A stretch of 20,651 bases of DNA from CAYNLG01 sp964397995 (GCA_964397995.1 CAYNLG010000068.1:1-20651), one strand, 5' to 3'. Shown: positions 7,007-15,383, numbered from the stretch's first letter. Notes: generated by a model not told the origin, from the sequence alone. Numbers and translations are program-made.

Positions 7007-8239
7007 TCAGGACGCGAAGGCGACCGTGCCGGCGACGACGGTCGCCCGGACCGCGCCCGCGCCGCCGAAGACCGCCGCCAGCGGATCGCCCCCCGGCGGA
7101 ACGGGCCCGACCGCCGCGAGGTCCGCCCGCAGTCCGGGGCGCAGGGCGCCGGTGTCCGCGTGGCCGAGCGCGGCCGCACCGTCGGCGGTGATCATCCTCA
7201 GGAGGTCGCGCGGCGACAGGTCGGGAGCCCTCTCGGCCAGGAACCGGGCTTCGTCCAGCATCGACAAACTCGGGCATGAGGCCAGGCTGTCGGTGCCGAG
7301 GCAGACGGTCACCCCGGCCGCACGCAGCCGCCGCCACGGATGGTCCTCGTGGCCGAAGAAGGCGTGGCTCCGCGGGCAGAAAGCGATGGTCGCGCGGCCC
7401 TCGGCGAGGATCGCGACCTCGGCGTCCGTCAGGTAGTTCGCGTGGGCCACGAGCACCGGCCCGGAAAAGAGGCCGGCTTCGGCGAGCGCGGGGATCGGCC
7501 TCTGCCCCAGTGGCCGCCAGTCGCGCGGCAGGACCCTGAAGCGCCGGAGCCACGGCACGAGCGGGCCCTCGCCGCGCTCCGCCATCGCCAGTTCCTCCGG
7601 CGTCTCGTGCAGGTGGGTCGAGAGCGGCCAGCCGCGCCGGTCGGCCTCGCGGCGGCAGGCCCGGTAGACCTCAACGCCGACGGTGTAGGGCGCGTGCGGC
7701 GAAAGGCCGACGCCCAGGCCGGTCTCGGCGGCCAGGTGCTCCAGGCGGTCGACCGCGTCGGCCAGCCGGTCGAGGCCGTCCTGCCCGTGGCGGAAGACCT
7801 CGCCGTAGACGGTCCAGCGGGCGGGCGAGGCGGCCAGGGGCGCGGCCTGGTGCGGCTCGGGCGTCAGGTCGGCGGCCGCGACGGTTCCGGCGGCCAGGCT
7901 CAGGCGGACGCCGTCGGTGACGGCGCGGCGTCCGGCGGCGGTGGTGCGGGCCATGCGGCGGACGGTGATGCCGCCCAGCCACCCGAGGAAGTCGCGCGTC
8001 GGCCTGAACCGGCCCGCCATGTCCGAGTACGCCAGGTGCGTGTGGGCGTTGACGAACCCGGGCAGCAGGGCCGTGTCGGCGTGGTCGGTGACGGCATCGG
8101 CGGCGTCCAGGTGTGCGCGGACCCGCGACCACGGGCCGAGACGGGCGATGCGGCCGCCGACGGCGACCACGGCGCCGTCCTCGAGGGGCGACCCGTCGGC
8201 GGGGACGACCCAGCGGGCGCGATGGGCGGCGGCGGTCAC
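7007..8239 (-). CDS. Amidohydrolase, MtaD/SsnA/MqnX-type deaminase-like
   Basis: 410 aa from a GTG at 8239 that overlaps the argJ stop as GTGA; upstream in-frame residues lie inside argJ and were rejected. Metal-site motifs of the amidohydrolase superfamily are all present: 'NAHTHL' (His66, His68), 'HLHE' (His209, His211, Glu212), His266 in 'VAHANY' and Asp317 in 'GTDSLAS'. 'SPHAPYTV' (about 180-187) and 'GTDSLAS' are typical of the branch that deaminates S-adenosylhomocysteine, methylthioadenosine or aminodeoxyfutalosine, with one catalytic metal. The exact substrate cannot be read from sequence; aminodeoxyfutalosine (menaquinone route, MqnX) is one candidate. It is the last gene of the argC-argJ unit. 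Superfamily confident, substrate open. Confidence 0.85.
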   Translation of the reverse strand: MTAAAHRARWVVPADGSPLEDGAVVAVGGRIARLGPWSRVRAHLDAADAVTDHADTALLPGFVNAHTHLAYSDMAGRFRPTRDFLGWLGGITVRRMARTTAAGRRAVTDGVRLSLAAGTVAAADLTPEPHQAAPLAASPARWTVYGEVFRHGQDGLDRLADAVDRLEHLAAETGLGVGLSPHAPYTVGVEVYRACRREADRRGWPLSTHLHETPEELAMAERGEGPLVPWLRRFRVLPRDWRPLGQRPIPALAEAGLFSGPVLVAHANYLTDAEVAILAEGRATIAFCPRSHAFFGHEDHPWRRLRAAGVTVCLGTDSLASCPSLSMLDEARFLAERAPDLSPRDLLRMITADGAAALGHADTGALRPGLRADLAAVGPVPPGGDPLAAVFGGAGAVRATVVAGTVAFAS

Positions 8240-9456
8240 GTGGTGTACTCGGCGTTGATTTTGATGTAGTCGTACGAGAGGTCGCACGTGAGGACGCGGG
8301 CCTCGCCGTCGCCGGCGCCGAGGTCAAGGTGGCACAGAACGTCGTGGGCCGCCATGATCCGCTTCAGGGCTGCCGGGTCGGCCGCCGTCGGGGTGCCCGC
8401 CTCGTAGACGAGGACGTCGCCGAAGCGGAGGCTCATCGTTTCCGGCCCGGAGGCGATGCCGGCCATGCCGGCGGCGGAGGTGACGCGGCCCCAGTTGGGG
8501 TCTTTGCCGAAGAAGGCGCACTTGACGAGGGGGCTGGTGGCGATGGCGCGGGCGGCGCGGCGGGCGTCGTCGGCCGTGGCGGCGCCCGTGACGCGGACCT
8601 CGATCACCTTCGTCCCGCCCTCGGCGTCGTCGACGATCTGGTATGCCAGGTCGCCGCACACGGCCAGCAGGGCCGCCTCGAAGGCCTCGGCCTCGGGCGT
8701 GTCCTCGTTGACCTCGACGCCGGCGGCGCCGCTCGCCATGACGCTCATCGTGTCGCTCGTGGACTCGTGGCCGTCGATCGTGAGGGCGTTGTAGGTCCGG
8801 GCGACGACGCGCTCCAGCATCGCCTGGAGCAGGGCGGGCTCGACGGCGGCGTCGGTGGTCAGGAACGAGAGCGTGGTCGCCATGTTCGGGGCGATCATGC
8901 CGACGCCCTTCGTGGCCCCGGCCAGCGTGACCGTCGTCCCGCTCAGCGCCAGCCGCACCCCCGCCCGCTTCGGCCGCGTATCGGTCGTCATGATGGCCTC
9001 GGCGAAGGCGGCATCGGCGTCGGGTCCGGCGGCCATGGCGCCGCAGGCCGCGCGCACCCCCGCCCGGACCTGGTCCATCGGCAGCGGCCGCCCGATGACG
9101 CCCGTCGAGGCCACCAGGACCGCCTCGACGTCGCAGGCGAGGTCCTCGGCGACCATGGCGGTCATCTCCTTGGCGTCGGCCAGGCCCTTGGCGCCCGTGC
9201 AGACGTTCGAGTTGCCGCTCGAGACGACCCAGGCCCGCATGGTGCGGCGGTCGGCCAGGTGGAGGCGGCTGACCTGGACCGGCGCGCCGGTGACGCGGTT
9301 GGTGGTGAAGACGGCGGCCGTGGGGACGGCCTCGCGAGCGGCCAAGACGGCCATGTCCGAGGCGCCGGAGGGCTTGATGCCGCCGGTGGCGGCCCCGGCC
9401 TGGAAGCCGGCGGCCGCGGTGACGCCGAGGGTCCGGTCGATTGCCAGGTCGGTCAT
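8236..9456 (-). CDS. argJ: Bifunctional ornithine acetyltransferase / N-acetylglutamate synthase
   Basis: 406 aa. ArgJ moves the acetyl group from N-acetylornithine to glutamate, recycling acetyl in arginine synthesis; bifunctional forms also use acetyl-CoA. The start is the ATG at 9456, which overlaps the argC stop as ATGA; the long open frame upstream is only an argC shadow. Early motifs include 'GIKPSG' (26-31) and 'FTTN'. The self-cleavage site is visible as 'KGVGMIAPNMATTLSF': cleavage before Thr194 gives the two subunits and makes Thr194 the nucleophile. 'DPNWGR' and the C-terminal 'DLSYDYIKINAEYTT' are also typical. Whether this enzyme is mono- or bifunctional cannot be told from sequence alone. 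Confidence 0.95.
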   Translation of the reverse strand: MTDLAIDRTLGVTAAAGFQAGAATGGIKPSGASDMAVLAAREAVPTAAVFTTNRVTGAPVQVSRLHLADRRTMRAWVVSSGNSNVCTGAKGLADAKEMTAMVAEDLACDVEAVLVASTGVIGRPLPMDQVRAGVRAACGAMAAGPDADAAFAEAIMTTDTRPKRAGVRLALSGTTVTLAGATKGVGMIAPNMATTLSFLTTDAAVEPALLQAMLERVVARTYNALTIDGHESTSDTMSVMASGAAGVEVNEDTPEAEAFEAALLAVCGDLAYQIVDDAEGGTKVIEVRVTGAATADDARRAARAIATSPLVKCAFFGKDPNWGRVTSAAGMAGIASGPETMSLRFGDVLVYEAGTPTAADPAALKRIMAAHDVLCHLDLGAGDGEARVLTCDLSYDYIKINAEYTT

Positions 9457-10460
9457 TGGAGGCCCGCCTTCTCGTCGTGTCCGAACATCAGGTTCATGTT
9501 CTGGAGGGCCTGGCCGGCGGCCCCCTTCGTCAGGTTGTCGACGACGGCCGTGACGACGGCCATGCGGCCGGCGACGGTCGGGTGGATGTGGACGTAGTTG
9601 GTGGTGGCGACGTGCTTCGTCGCGGGCGGCGTGGGGCGGACCACCACGAACGGCTCCCCGTCGTAGGCCGCATGGTACATCGCCAGCACCTTCTCCGCCG
9701 ATACCTCCTGCAGAAGCCGCGCGTACAGCGTCGACTCGATGCCGCGGTCCATGGGGGTGAGGTGCGGCACGAAGAGGACCTCGCAGGAGGCGGCGCCGAC
9801 GAGGCCGAGTTGCTCGGCGATCTCCGGCTGGTGCCGGTGGGTGCCGATGGCGTAGGCCATGAGCGACTCGTTGCACTCCGGGTAGTGCGTCAGGAGCTTG
9901 GGGGTGCGGCCGGCGCCGGAGACGCCGCTCTTGGAGTCGACGATGAGCGGCGAGGGGGCCACGAGGCCCTCGCGCACCAGCGGCGCCAGGCCCAGCACGG
10001 CGCTCGTCGGGTAGCAACCGGGGTTCGCGATCAGCCGCGCGGTTCGGATCGCCTCCCGGTTCAACTCCGGCAGGCCGTAGACGGCGTGGGCGAGGTTGGC
10101 TTCGTCGGCCGGGGTCCCGTAGACCTTTTCGTAGAGGCCCGGTTCCTTGAGGCGGTAGTCGGCCGAGAAGTCGATGACCCGGGCGCCGGCGTCCATCAGG
10201 GCCGGGACGTACTGGAGGCTGACGGTGTGGGGCAGGGCGAGGAAGACGACGTCGCAGGCCTCGGCCATGGCCTTCGGGTCGGCCGGGGTGATGTCGATGT
10301 CGAGGCGGCCGGCGAACTGGGGGAAGAGCTGCGGCAGGGGGCCGCACTTCTCCGGCAGGTCGGCCAGGGCGACGATCTTGGCCTCCGGGTGGCCGATGAG
10401 GAGGCGCATGAGGTCGGCGGCGGCGTAGCCGCTGGCGCCGATGATGCCGACGTGGGTCAT
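9453..10460 (-). CDS. argC: N-acetyl-gamma-glutamyl-phosphate reductase
   Basis: 335 aa. It reduces N-acetylglutamyl phosphate to the semialdehyde with NADPH, the third step of arginine synthesis. The dinucleotide-binding motif is 'GASGYA' at 8-13, the catalytic cysteine is Cys149 in 'NPGCYPTS', and 'DSKSGVSGAGR' follows. The ATG at 10460 is chosen because AAAGGA lies about 8 bases upstream and the protein then starts straight at the Rossmann strand; the longer frame would add 31 residues of non-conserved sequence. The stop overlaps argJ. No clear promoter lies in the 133 bp in front, where the rpsI terminator sits, so weak readthrough or an unrecognised promoter must drive it. Confidence 0.95.
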   Translation of the reverse strand: MTHVGIIGASGYAAADLMRLLIGHPEAKIVALADLPEKCGPLPQLFPQFAGRLDIDITPADPKAMAEACDVVFLALPHTVSLQYVPALMDAGARVIDFSADYRLKEPGLYEKVYGTPADEANLAHAVYGLPELNREAIRTARLIANPGCYPTSAVLGLAPLVREGLVAPSPLIVDSKSGVSGAGRTPKLLTHYPECNESLMAYAIGTHRHQPEIAEQLGLVGAASCEVLFVPHLTPMDRGIESTLYARLLQEVSAEKVLAMYHAAYDGEPFVVVRPTPPATKHVATTNYVHIHPTVAGRMAVVTAVVDNLTKGAAGQALQNMNLMFGHDEKAGLQ

Positions 10461-10539
10461 CGCGGAGTCCTTTCGGGTTCGGGGGGCGGGCGTCCCGGGC
10501 GACCCGGACGGCCGGGGCGCGCGCCGGTCTGGAAAGAAC

Positions 10540-10564
10540 GCGAGCGGCCCCAAGGGCCGCTCGC
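10540..10564 (-). terminator. Intrinsic terminator after rpsI
   Basis: A perfect 11-bp stem with a 3-base loop (GCGAGCGGCCC on one arm, complementary arm at 10554-10564). On the minus strand it is followed by GTTCTTTCC, a short T-rich tail. It lies 30 bp after the rpsI stop and separates it from argC. Confidence 0.75.
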
Positions 10565-10593
10565 GGGATTCGGTCGGGTACCCTTGGGGGCCG

Positions 10594-11022
10594 TCAGCGC
10601 TTGGAGAACTGGAAACGCCGGCGGGCGCCGCGCTGGCCGGGCTTCTTCCGCTCGACCATCCGGGGGTCGCGCGTGAGGAAGTTGCCGGCCCGGAGCGCGG
10701 GCTCCAGTTCCGGCTCGGCCCGTTTCAGGGCCCGGGCGATACCGAGCTTGACGGCGTCGGCCTGGCCGGTCGTCCCGCCGCCCTTGACATTGATGAGGAT
10801 GGTATAGCCGGTGAGACGGTCGGTGGCCACGAGCGGGGCCCGGACGGCGGCCCGGTCGCGAAGGGCGGGGAAGTAGTCGTCGATCTGGCGGCCGTTGATG
10901 AGGACGGTGCCGTCGCCCGTCAGGAGGCGGACCCGGGCGATGGCGGTCTTGCGGCGGCCGGTGCCCCAGATGGGGGCGTCCTTCGTGATGGTCGGGACGG
11001 TACTGGTCGGCGCTTGGGTCAC
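10594..11022 (-). CDS. rpsI: 30S ribosomal protein S9
   Basis: 142 aa, slightly longer than the usual 130 because of a short N-terminal extension (about 17 residues) before the conserved 'GTGRRKTAIARV' (20-31). 'GGGTTGQADAVKLGIARAL' in the middle and the C-terminal 'RRRFQFSKR' that reaches the ribosomal P site are hallmarks of S9. The GTG at 11022 is chosen because GGGGAG lies 7 bases upstream and the frame further up is inside rplM. It follows rplM after 40 bp, the usual L13-S9 operon order, and is closed by the terminator at 10540-10564. Confidence 0.97.
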   Translation of the reverse strand: MTQAPTSTVPTITKDAPIWGTGRRKTAIARVRLLTGDGTVLINGRQIDDYFPALRDRAAVRAPLVATDRLTGYTILINVKGGGTTGQADAVKLGIARALKRAEPELEPALRAGNFLTRDPRMVERKKPGQRGARRRFQFSKR

Positions 11023-11062
11023 GGTGCGTCTCCCCGGCGGGTCGGCCCGCCGCCTGCCTGGC

Positions 11063-11497
11063 TCAGACCTCGAGCGGCTCCGGCTGCTGGGCCTGGTGCG
11101 GATGGTCGGGCCCGGCGTAGACCTTGAGTTTGCTGAGCATTTGGCGCCCGAGGCGGTTCTTGGGCAACATACGCCGCACCGCCAGTTCGATCGGCCGCGT
11201 CGGGTGCTTCTCAAGCATTGTCTCGAACGAGTACGCCTTGTGGCCGCCCGGGTAGTACGTGTACCAGTCGTACATCTTCTGGACCCGCTTGGCCCCGGTC
11301 ACGCGAATCTTCTCGGCGTTGACGACGACGACGAAGTCGCCCGTGTCGTGGTTGGGGGTGTAGCTCGGCCGGTGCTTGCCCATGAGGATGGGGGCGAGCT
11401 TGGCGGCGAGGCGGCCGAGGACCTGGTCCTCGGCGTCGACGACCCACCAGCGGCGGTCGACCTGCTCCGGCTTCAGGAACGGCGTCTTCGTGTTCAT
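11063..11497 (-). CDS. rplM: 50S ribosomal protein L13
   Basis: 144 aa, normal length for L13, one of the early assembly proteins of the large subunit. Conserved features are 'WWVVDAEDQVLGRLAA' (17-32), 'GKHRPSYTPNHDTGDFVVVVNA' in outline, 'YYPGGHK' and 'RRMLPKNRLGRQML'. The ATG at 11497 (MNTKTPF) has GGCGGAG just upstream and is preferred over the start at 11542. It leads the rplM-rpsI operon, driven by the strong promoter at 11573-11601 with a leader of roughly 70 nt. Confidence 0.97.
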   Translation of the reverse strand: MNTKTPFLKPEQVDRRWWVVDAEDQVLGRLAAKLAPILMGKHRPSYTPNHDTGDFVVVVNAEKIRVTGAKRVQKMYDWYTYYPGGHKAYSFETMLEKHPTRPIELAVRRMLPKNRLGRQMLSKLKVYAGPDHPHQAQQPEPLEV

Positions 11498-11572
11498 CGG
11501 GCTCCGCCTTCGGCTCCGGGCACCGGCCGGCCCTCGGGCCACAGCCCAGGCGCCCCACCTCCGAGACGCGGC

Positions 11573-11601
11573 AGTATAGAGGGGGTTCGGGGGGCTGTCA
11601 A
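11573..11601 (-). promoter_or_regulatory. Near-consensus sigma70 promoter for rplM-rpsI
   Basis: On the minus strand TTGACA (11596-11601), a spacer of exactly 17 bp, and TATACT (11573-11578). It matches the consensus at 11 of 12 positions, which is striking in DNA this GC-rich. The leader before the rplM ATG is about 70 nt and includes a small hairpin (11532-11550). Confidence 0.8.
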
Positions 11602-11678
11602 CAGCGAAACCGGGGGTTTTGAACGGCGAACGCCACGCGGCCCTGCAGGGCGGCCGGCGAAGGTATGGCGCCCATCCC

Positions 11679-14531
11679 CTACATCCCGAGCCGCACCTCG
11701 GGGGCGCCCATGGGCTCCAGCTCCACGCCCACGTACGTCTCGTCCTCGCCCGGGTCCAGTTCCAGCCGGAACCGGGCCAGCCACCGGTTCAGCCGCCGCG
11801 TCAGCACGATGTGCGACTGGGCGTTTTCCCCGCGGTCCCAGTCGTACTGCTCCAGGAAGGCGATGTGCCACTTCGTGTTGATGCGGTAGTCGGCCCCGAT
11901 GAAGGAGCGGGACGTGTCGCCGTCGGGGATGAGGCGGTGGCCGACGTGGTAGTTGAGGCGGGGCGTATGGGCGACGCTCATGCCGACGCCGGCCATGTCG
12001 AGGGTGCCGTCGCCCAGGTTGTGGTTGACGTCGGCCCAGACGCCGACCGAGCCGGTGACGGCCCAGTCGGCCCGGAAATCCAGGTGGTTGAAGGCCTGTT
12101 TGCCGGTGGGGTCGAGTTCCAGGCCGCTCCGGTCGTCGTGGAAGAAGGCCTCCAGGTCGAGGGTCAGCCAGTCGACGGCCGAGCGGAACTCCGGCGGGCC
12201 GCGCTTTGTCTGGAACCGCTGGCGCCAGCCCAAGGCGACCGTGCCGATGTCGTTGACGCCCTGGACCTCGGGGGTCCCGGCCTCGGTGGGGTCGAAGGGG
12301 ATGAGTGCGCCGGGCGGGGCGGTGACGTTCGAGGCGAAGGCGTCGACGTCCCAGGTGTGGATGTGGCGGAGGCCGTGGAGGTCGAAGAAGGCGCTGTCGA
12401 CGCCCGGGAAGACGCGCCAGGCCTGGAGCGAGGCGCGGACGCCGGCCCGCTGCTGCATGCGCCAGGTGGTGTCACCGGCCAGGTCTTCCTCGAACGCGCT
12501 GCCGCGGATCATCGCGTACGGGACGATGCCGACGGGCCCGGCCCGCAGGGGCAGGTCCAGCTCGTGGACCGAGTCGGCGAGGAACGTGCCCTGGCTTGTC
12601 AGGCGCGGCAGGCCGTCGGCGGCGCGGTACCGGGCGTGGGCGATCTCGCTGTCCTGGAAGTACGTGAGGCGGTCGTCCAGGAGGCTGTGGCCGATGATGT
12701 CGTAGCCGACGCGGGGCAGGTACTCCGTGCGGGTGTACCAGTCGTTGAGGCGCCAGGAGGTGAGGACCGTGACGACCTGGTCGCTCGGGAGGCCGCCCTC
12801 GTCGGGGAGGACCTTCTTGAGGTAGAGGAGGGTCTCCTGGGCCTTCTGCTCCTCGTCCTCCTGCTCGTAGAACTCGTTGAGGAACTGGTCGTCGGAGAGG
12901 TAGGAAAGTTCGAGGGTCATCTCCCAGTCCTGGGGGAGATAGTGGCGGTGGCGCCAGCGGAGGCGGCCGCGGTTCTCGCGGGGCGGCTCGCGGTCGTCGC
13001 CGCCGATGCTGTCCTCGCCGAGGTCGCGGAGGATGTAGCCGAGGAGGTCGCCGTAGTGGGTCTCGCGCCAGTAGTTGCCCTCGACGCCGAGCCCCGGGCC
13101 GCGCTCCGACCAGTAGTCGGTGTTCAGGTAGTAGTTGTGGCCCTCGGGGGGCTCGTCGATGCCGAAGAGGCGCAGCAAGTGCCACTGGGCGCGGAAGCCG
13201 GTGCCGCGGTTCGAGCTCTCGGTCACGCGGACGGTCCGGAGGGCGGTCTCGCCCTCGGCCACGGTGCCGCCCATCTTCGGCCACCACAGGAGGGGCATCT
13301 CGCGGACGCTGAAGTGGACGTTCTCGCCGAGGAAGCGGATCTTGCGGTAGATCCGCTCGCCCTCGGGGGCGTCTTCGGGCGGCTCGGGGGTCAGGTCAAC
13401 GAGCTTCAGCCTGGCGGCGCCCATCGCGTAGTTGGGCACGGCGAATTCGTCGGTCGTCATGGCCGCGTCCGTCCCGACGAAGACGTTCCTGGCGACCTGG
13501 CGGACCTCCTCGGCGTAGTAGTAGACCGGGATGTTGCGGGCGGTGGAGAAGGTGCGGATCTTGACGTTGACGGCCAGGGCCTGCTCGCGGCCGAAGTCGT
13601 AGTAGAGCCGGTCGCAGAAGAAGCGCCGACGGCCGGCGACGATCTGGACGTGGCCCTCGAAGTAGGCCTCGGTGGCCTCGGCGGCCGAGGGGCCGCCCTG
13701 GCCGCCCTCGTCCTCGCCGACGGCGCCCTGGACGGCCCCCTCCGGGGCCCAGAGGACGAGGCTGTCGGCGGTCATCTCCATCTCGCCGCGCAGCACGTAC
13801 ACGCCGCCCGTCCACGTGCTGACGCGGACGCCGTCGACGACGCGACTGGCGAAGTTGACTTGGCTGACGTCGTCGCGGGGGACGATGGTGATGGCCTCGG
13901 GGACGCCCGCCTCGCGGAGGCCGGGCACGGGCGGCCGGGCGTCGGGCGGCGGCGGGACGACCTCACGCGGGGGCTCGGCCTGGCCGCCCTCCAGGTACTC
14001 CTTGCGGCGTTTCTTGGCCCGGAGGTAGAGTGGCGTGGCCTCGACCGTGCCCCGAAGGGGGAGGTCGCTGTGCATGAGCACCTCGTCGCCGTCGGGAATC
14101 GCCAGGTAGACCGAGTCGTACCGCGCCGTCCCGCCGCCCGGCGTGCGGACCTCGACGTCGGTCTCGGCGAAGACGCCGAGGACAGCCTTGCCGGTGCGAC
14201 GACCGGCCTCCTCGTCGAACCAGACGACGCCGTCCTGGGCGGTGACCTGGCGGTCGCCGGCCAGGACCGTGAAGCCGTCGATGGCGAGGATGACGCGGAC
14301 GCCGTCGTCCTGGAGCCAGGTGTAGATGACGCGGCCGGTGATCTGGACGGTCTTGCGGGCCGGGGTGGCGGGGGGCGGGGGGCCGGCGACGACGAGGTCG
14401 GCGGGGGCGTCCGGCCGCGGGGGCGCGTCGGCCGCCTCGGGCTCGGCGCCCCATGCGGGCGTGCCGCCTGCCACCGTCGCCACCACGATGCCGAGGGCCA
14501 GGATGGCCCGTGCCGCGCTTCGCCCGCTCAC
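11679..14531 (-). CDS. LptD/OstA-like outer-membrane LPS assembly protein
   Basis: 950 aa with a GTG start at 14531 (GGAGG just upstream), which puts a signal peptide at 1-28 ending 'TPAWGA'. The N-terminal third has two OstA/LptA-like beta stretches: about 55-110 ('VQITGRVIYTW' to 'DGVVWFDEEAG') and about 205-300 ('ITIVPRDDVSQVNFASR' onward, with 'MEMTADSLVLW' and 'YFEGHVQI'). Then come 'MPLLWWPKMGG' and a long C-terminal half of alternating aromatic and polar residues typical of a beta barrel ('NYYLNTDYWSERGPGLGVEG', 'PRVGYDIIGHSL', 'YHVGHRLIPDGDTS'). This plan and length fit LptD, which inserts LPS into the outer leaflet with LptE. It has its own promoter. A highly acidic/helical insert (Glu/Gln-rich, about 550-585) is unusual. 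LptD itself is likely, but a paralogue is possible. Confidence 0.75.
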   Translation of the reverse strand: MSGRSAARAILALGIVVATVAGGTPAWGAEPEAADAPPRPDAPADLVVAGPPPPATPARKTVQITGRVIYTWLQDDGVRVILAIDGFTVLAGDRQVTAQDGVVWFDEEAGRRTGKAVLGVFAETDVEVRTPGGGTARYDSVYLAIPDGDEVLMHSDLPLRGTVEATPLYLRAKKRRKEYLEGGQAEPPREVVPPPPDARPPVPGLREAGVPEAITIVPRDDVSQVNFASRVVDGVRVSTWTGGVYVLRGEMEMTADSLVLWAPEGAVQGAVGEDEGGQGGPSAAEATEAYFEGHVQIVAGRRRFFCDRLYYDFGREQALAVNVKIRTFSTARNIPVYYYAEEVRQVARNVFVGTDAAMTTDEFAVPNYAMGAARLKLVDLTPEPPEDAPEGERIYRKIRFLGENVHFSVREMPLLWWPKMGGTVAEGETALRTVRVTESSNRGTGFRAQWHLLRLFGIDEPPEGHNYYLNTDYWSERGPGLGVEGNYWRETHYGDLLGYILRDLGEDSIGGDDREPPRENRGRLRWRHRHYLPQDWEMTLELSYLSDDQFLNEFYEQEDEEQKAQETLLYLKKVLPDEGGLPSDQVVTVLTSWRLNDWYTRTEYLPRVGYDIIGHSLLDDRLTYFQDSEIAHARYRAADGLPRLTSQGTFLADSVHELDLPLRAGPVGIVPYAMIRGSAFEEDLAGDTTWRMQQRAGVRASLQAWRVFPGVDSAFFDLHGLRHIHTWDVDAFASNVTAPPGALIPFDPTEAGTPEVQGVNDIGTVALGWRQRFQTKRGPPEFRSAVDWLTLDLEAFFHDDRSGLELDPTGKQAFNHLDFRADWAVTGSVGVWADVNHNLGDGTLDMAGVGMSVAHTPRLNYHVGHRLIPDGDTSRSFIGADYRINTKWHIAFLEQYDWDRGENAQSHIVLTRRLNRWLARFRLELDPGEDETYVGVELEPMGAPEVRLGM

Positions 14532-14581
14532 CGCGCCTCCGTGCCGTCCCACGGGGAGAGCCCTGCCGCTGACGAGCGGCG

Positions 14582-14611
14582 AGTATAGGAGCGGCCGAAA
14601 CGGGGGGTCAA
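14582..14611 (-). promoter_or_regulatory. Sigma70-type promoter for the LptD-like gene
   Basis: On the minus strand TTGACC (14606-14611), an 18-bp spacer and TATACT (14582-14587), with an AT-rich patch just upstream. The predicted leader before the GTG at 14531 is about 45 nt. Confidence 0.65.
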
Positions 14612-14650
14612 CAAAAATGCCCGCCGCGCGGGCGCGGCCGGCGCACGACA

Positions 14651-14678
14651 AGGCCGGGGCCCCCCCGGACCCCGGCCT
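14651..14678 (-). terminator. Terminator-like hairpin after the zinc-ribbon/TM gene
   Basis: A 9-bp perfect stem (AGGCCGGGG paired with CCCCGGCCT) and a 10-base loop, 31 bp after the stop at 14709. The tail on the minus strand is only TTGTCGTG, so the T-run is weak. Confidence 0.5.
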
Positions 14679-14708
14679 CGCGAGATGGCAGGATGGGTCG
14701 GCCCGGCG

Positions 14709-15383
14709 TCAGTCCTGAGCCGGCACGTTCGGGAAGAGCTCGCCCGGCGTGCTGCGCGGCCCGGTGTCCTGGGGCTGGTAGACCATGGGCGGATCGACGG
14801 GCTCGGGCTCCGGCTTCGGCTGCATCAGGAACGCGATGGCAATCAGGCCGCCCAGCAGAACGACGGCGATGCCGACGCCGGCCAGCACGACCTTGGTGGA
14901 GTTGGCCTTGGCCTGGTGGCGGCGGCCGAGGATCTGCTCGGTCGCCGTGCCGCCCGGCGTCTTCGATTGGCCGCGCGGTGCGGTCCGGGGTGGAACGCGC
15001 CCGGTGCGGCCGGCTTTGGTCTCGGCGGCGGCTTGGGCCAGACCCGCCAGGCCCGGCTGGGCCGCGGCCTGGGGCTTCGCCTTGGCCTTCGGACGGGCCG
15101 CCTTGGCCTTGGCGGCAGGTTTGCGGGCCGCGGCGGGCTTCCGAGGCGCCGCGGCCGGCTTCGGTTTGGGGGCCTTCGCGACCGGTTGGGCCACGGGCAT
15201 GGCGGCCGGTGCCGGGGGCGGCGACGCCAGGGCTTTGCGCAGGGCGTCCGGGCCGCCGGGAGCCGCTTGGCTCTTGGCGGGAACGCGGACGTGCTTGCCG
15301 CAGTACGGGCACTCGGCCAGGCGCCCGGCGTGTTCTTCAGGGACTTTGAGCCGCTTACCGCAGTCGCAATGGAACCGAATCAC
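14709..15383 (-). CDS. Zinc-ribbon single-pass membrane protein with Ala/Lys/Pro-rich linker
   Basis: 224 aa; GTG start at 15383 with GAGGAG upstream. The N-terminus is a short zinc ribbon: Cys6, Cys8, Cys25 and Cys28 in 'CDCGKRLKV' and 'CPYCGKHVRVP'. Residues 40-150 are low-complexity, rich in Ala, Lys and Pro, probably disordered. One transmembrane helix lies at about 165-187 ('VVLAGVGIAVVLLGGLIAIAF'), followed by a Pro/Glu-rich 37-residue tail. With positive charge before the helix, the ribbon should face the cytoplasm. Proteins of this plan are common in planctomycetes and largely unstudied. A weak promoter-like pair lies upstream (15433-15461). No function can be given. Confidence 0.8.
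   Translation of the reverse strand: MIRFHCDCGKRLKVPEEHAGRLAECPYCGKHVRVPAKSQAAPGGPDALRKALASPPPAPAAMPVAQPVAKAPKPKPAAAPRKPAAARKPAAKAKAARPKAKAKPQAAAQPGLAGLAQAAAETKAGRTGRVPPRTAPRGQSKTPGGTATEQILGRRHQAKANSTKVVLAGVGIAVVLLGGLIAIAFLMQPKPEPEPVDPPMVYQPQDTGPRSTPGELFPNVPAQD

Noticed and set aside
9457..10347. Apparent long N-terminal extension of ArgJ
   Set aside because: The extension is a shadow of argC; the ATG at 9456 overlaps the argC stop and begins the conserved protein.
11626..11655. GGCGAACGCC and GCCCTGCAGGGC palindromes between lptD and rplM as a terminator
   Set aside because: Stems are short with no T-run in the lptD direction, so termination is not supported.
11619..14588. 989-aa plus-strand open frame opposite the LptD-like gene
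   Set aside because: Composition is that of an antisense shadow (Val/Ala/Gly/Glu repeats), no motif, while the minus strand has a signal peptide, Shine-Dalgarno and promoter.
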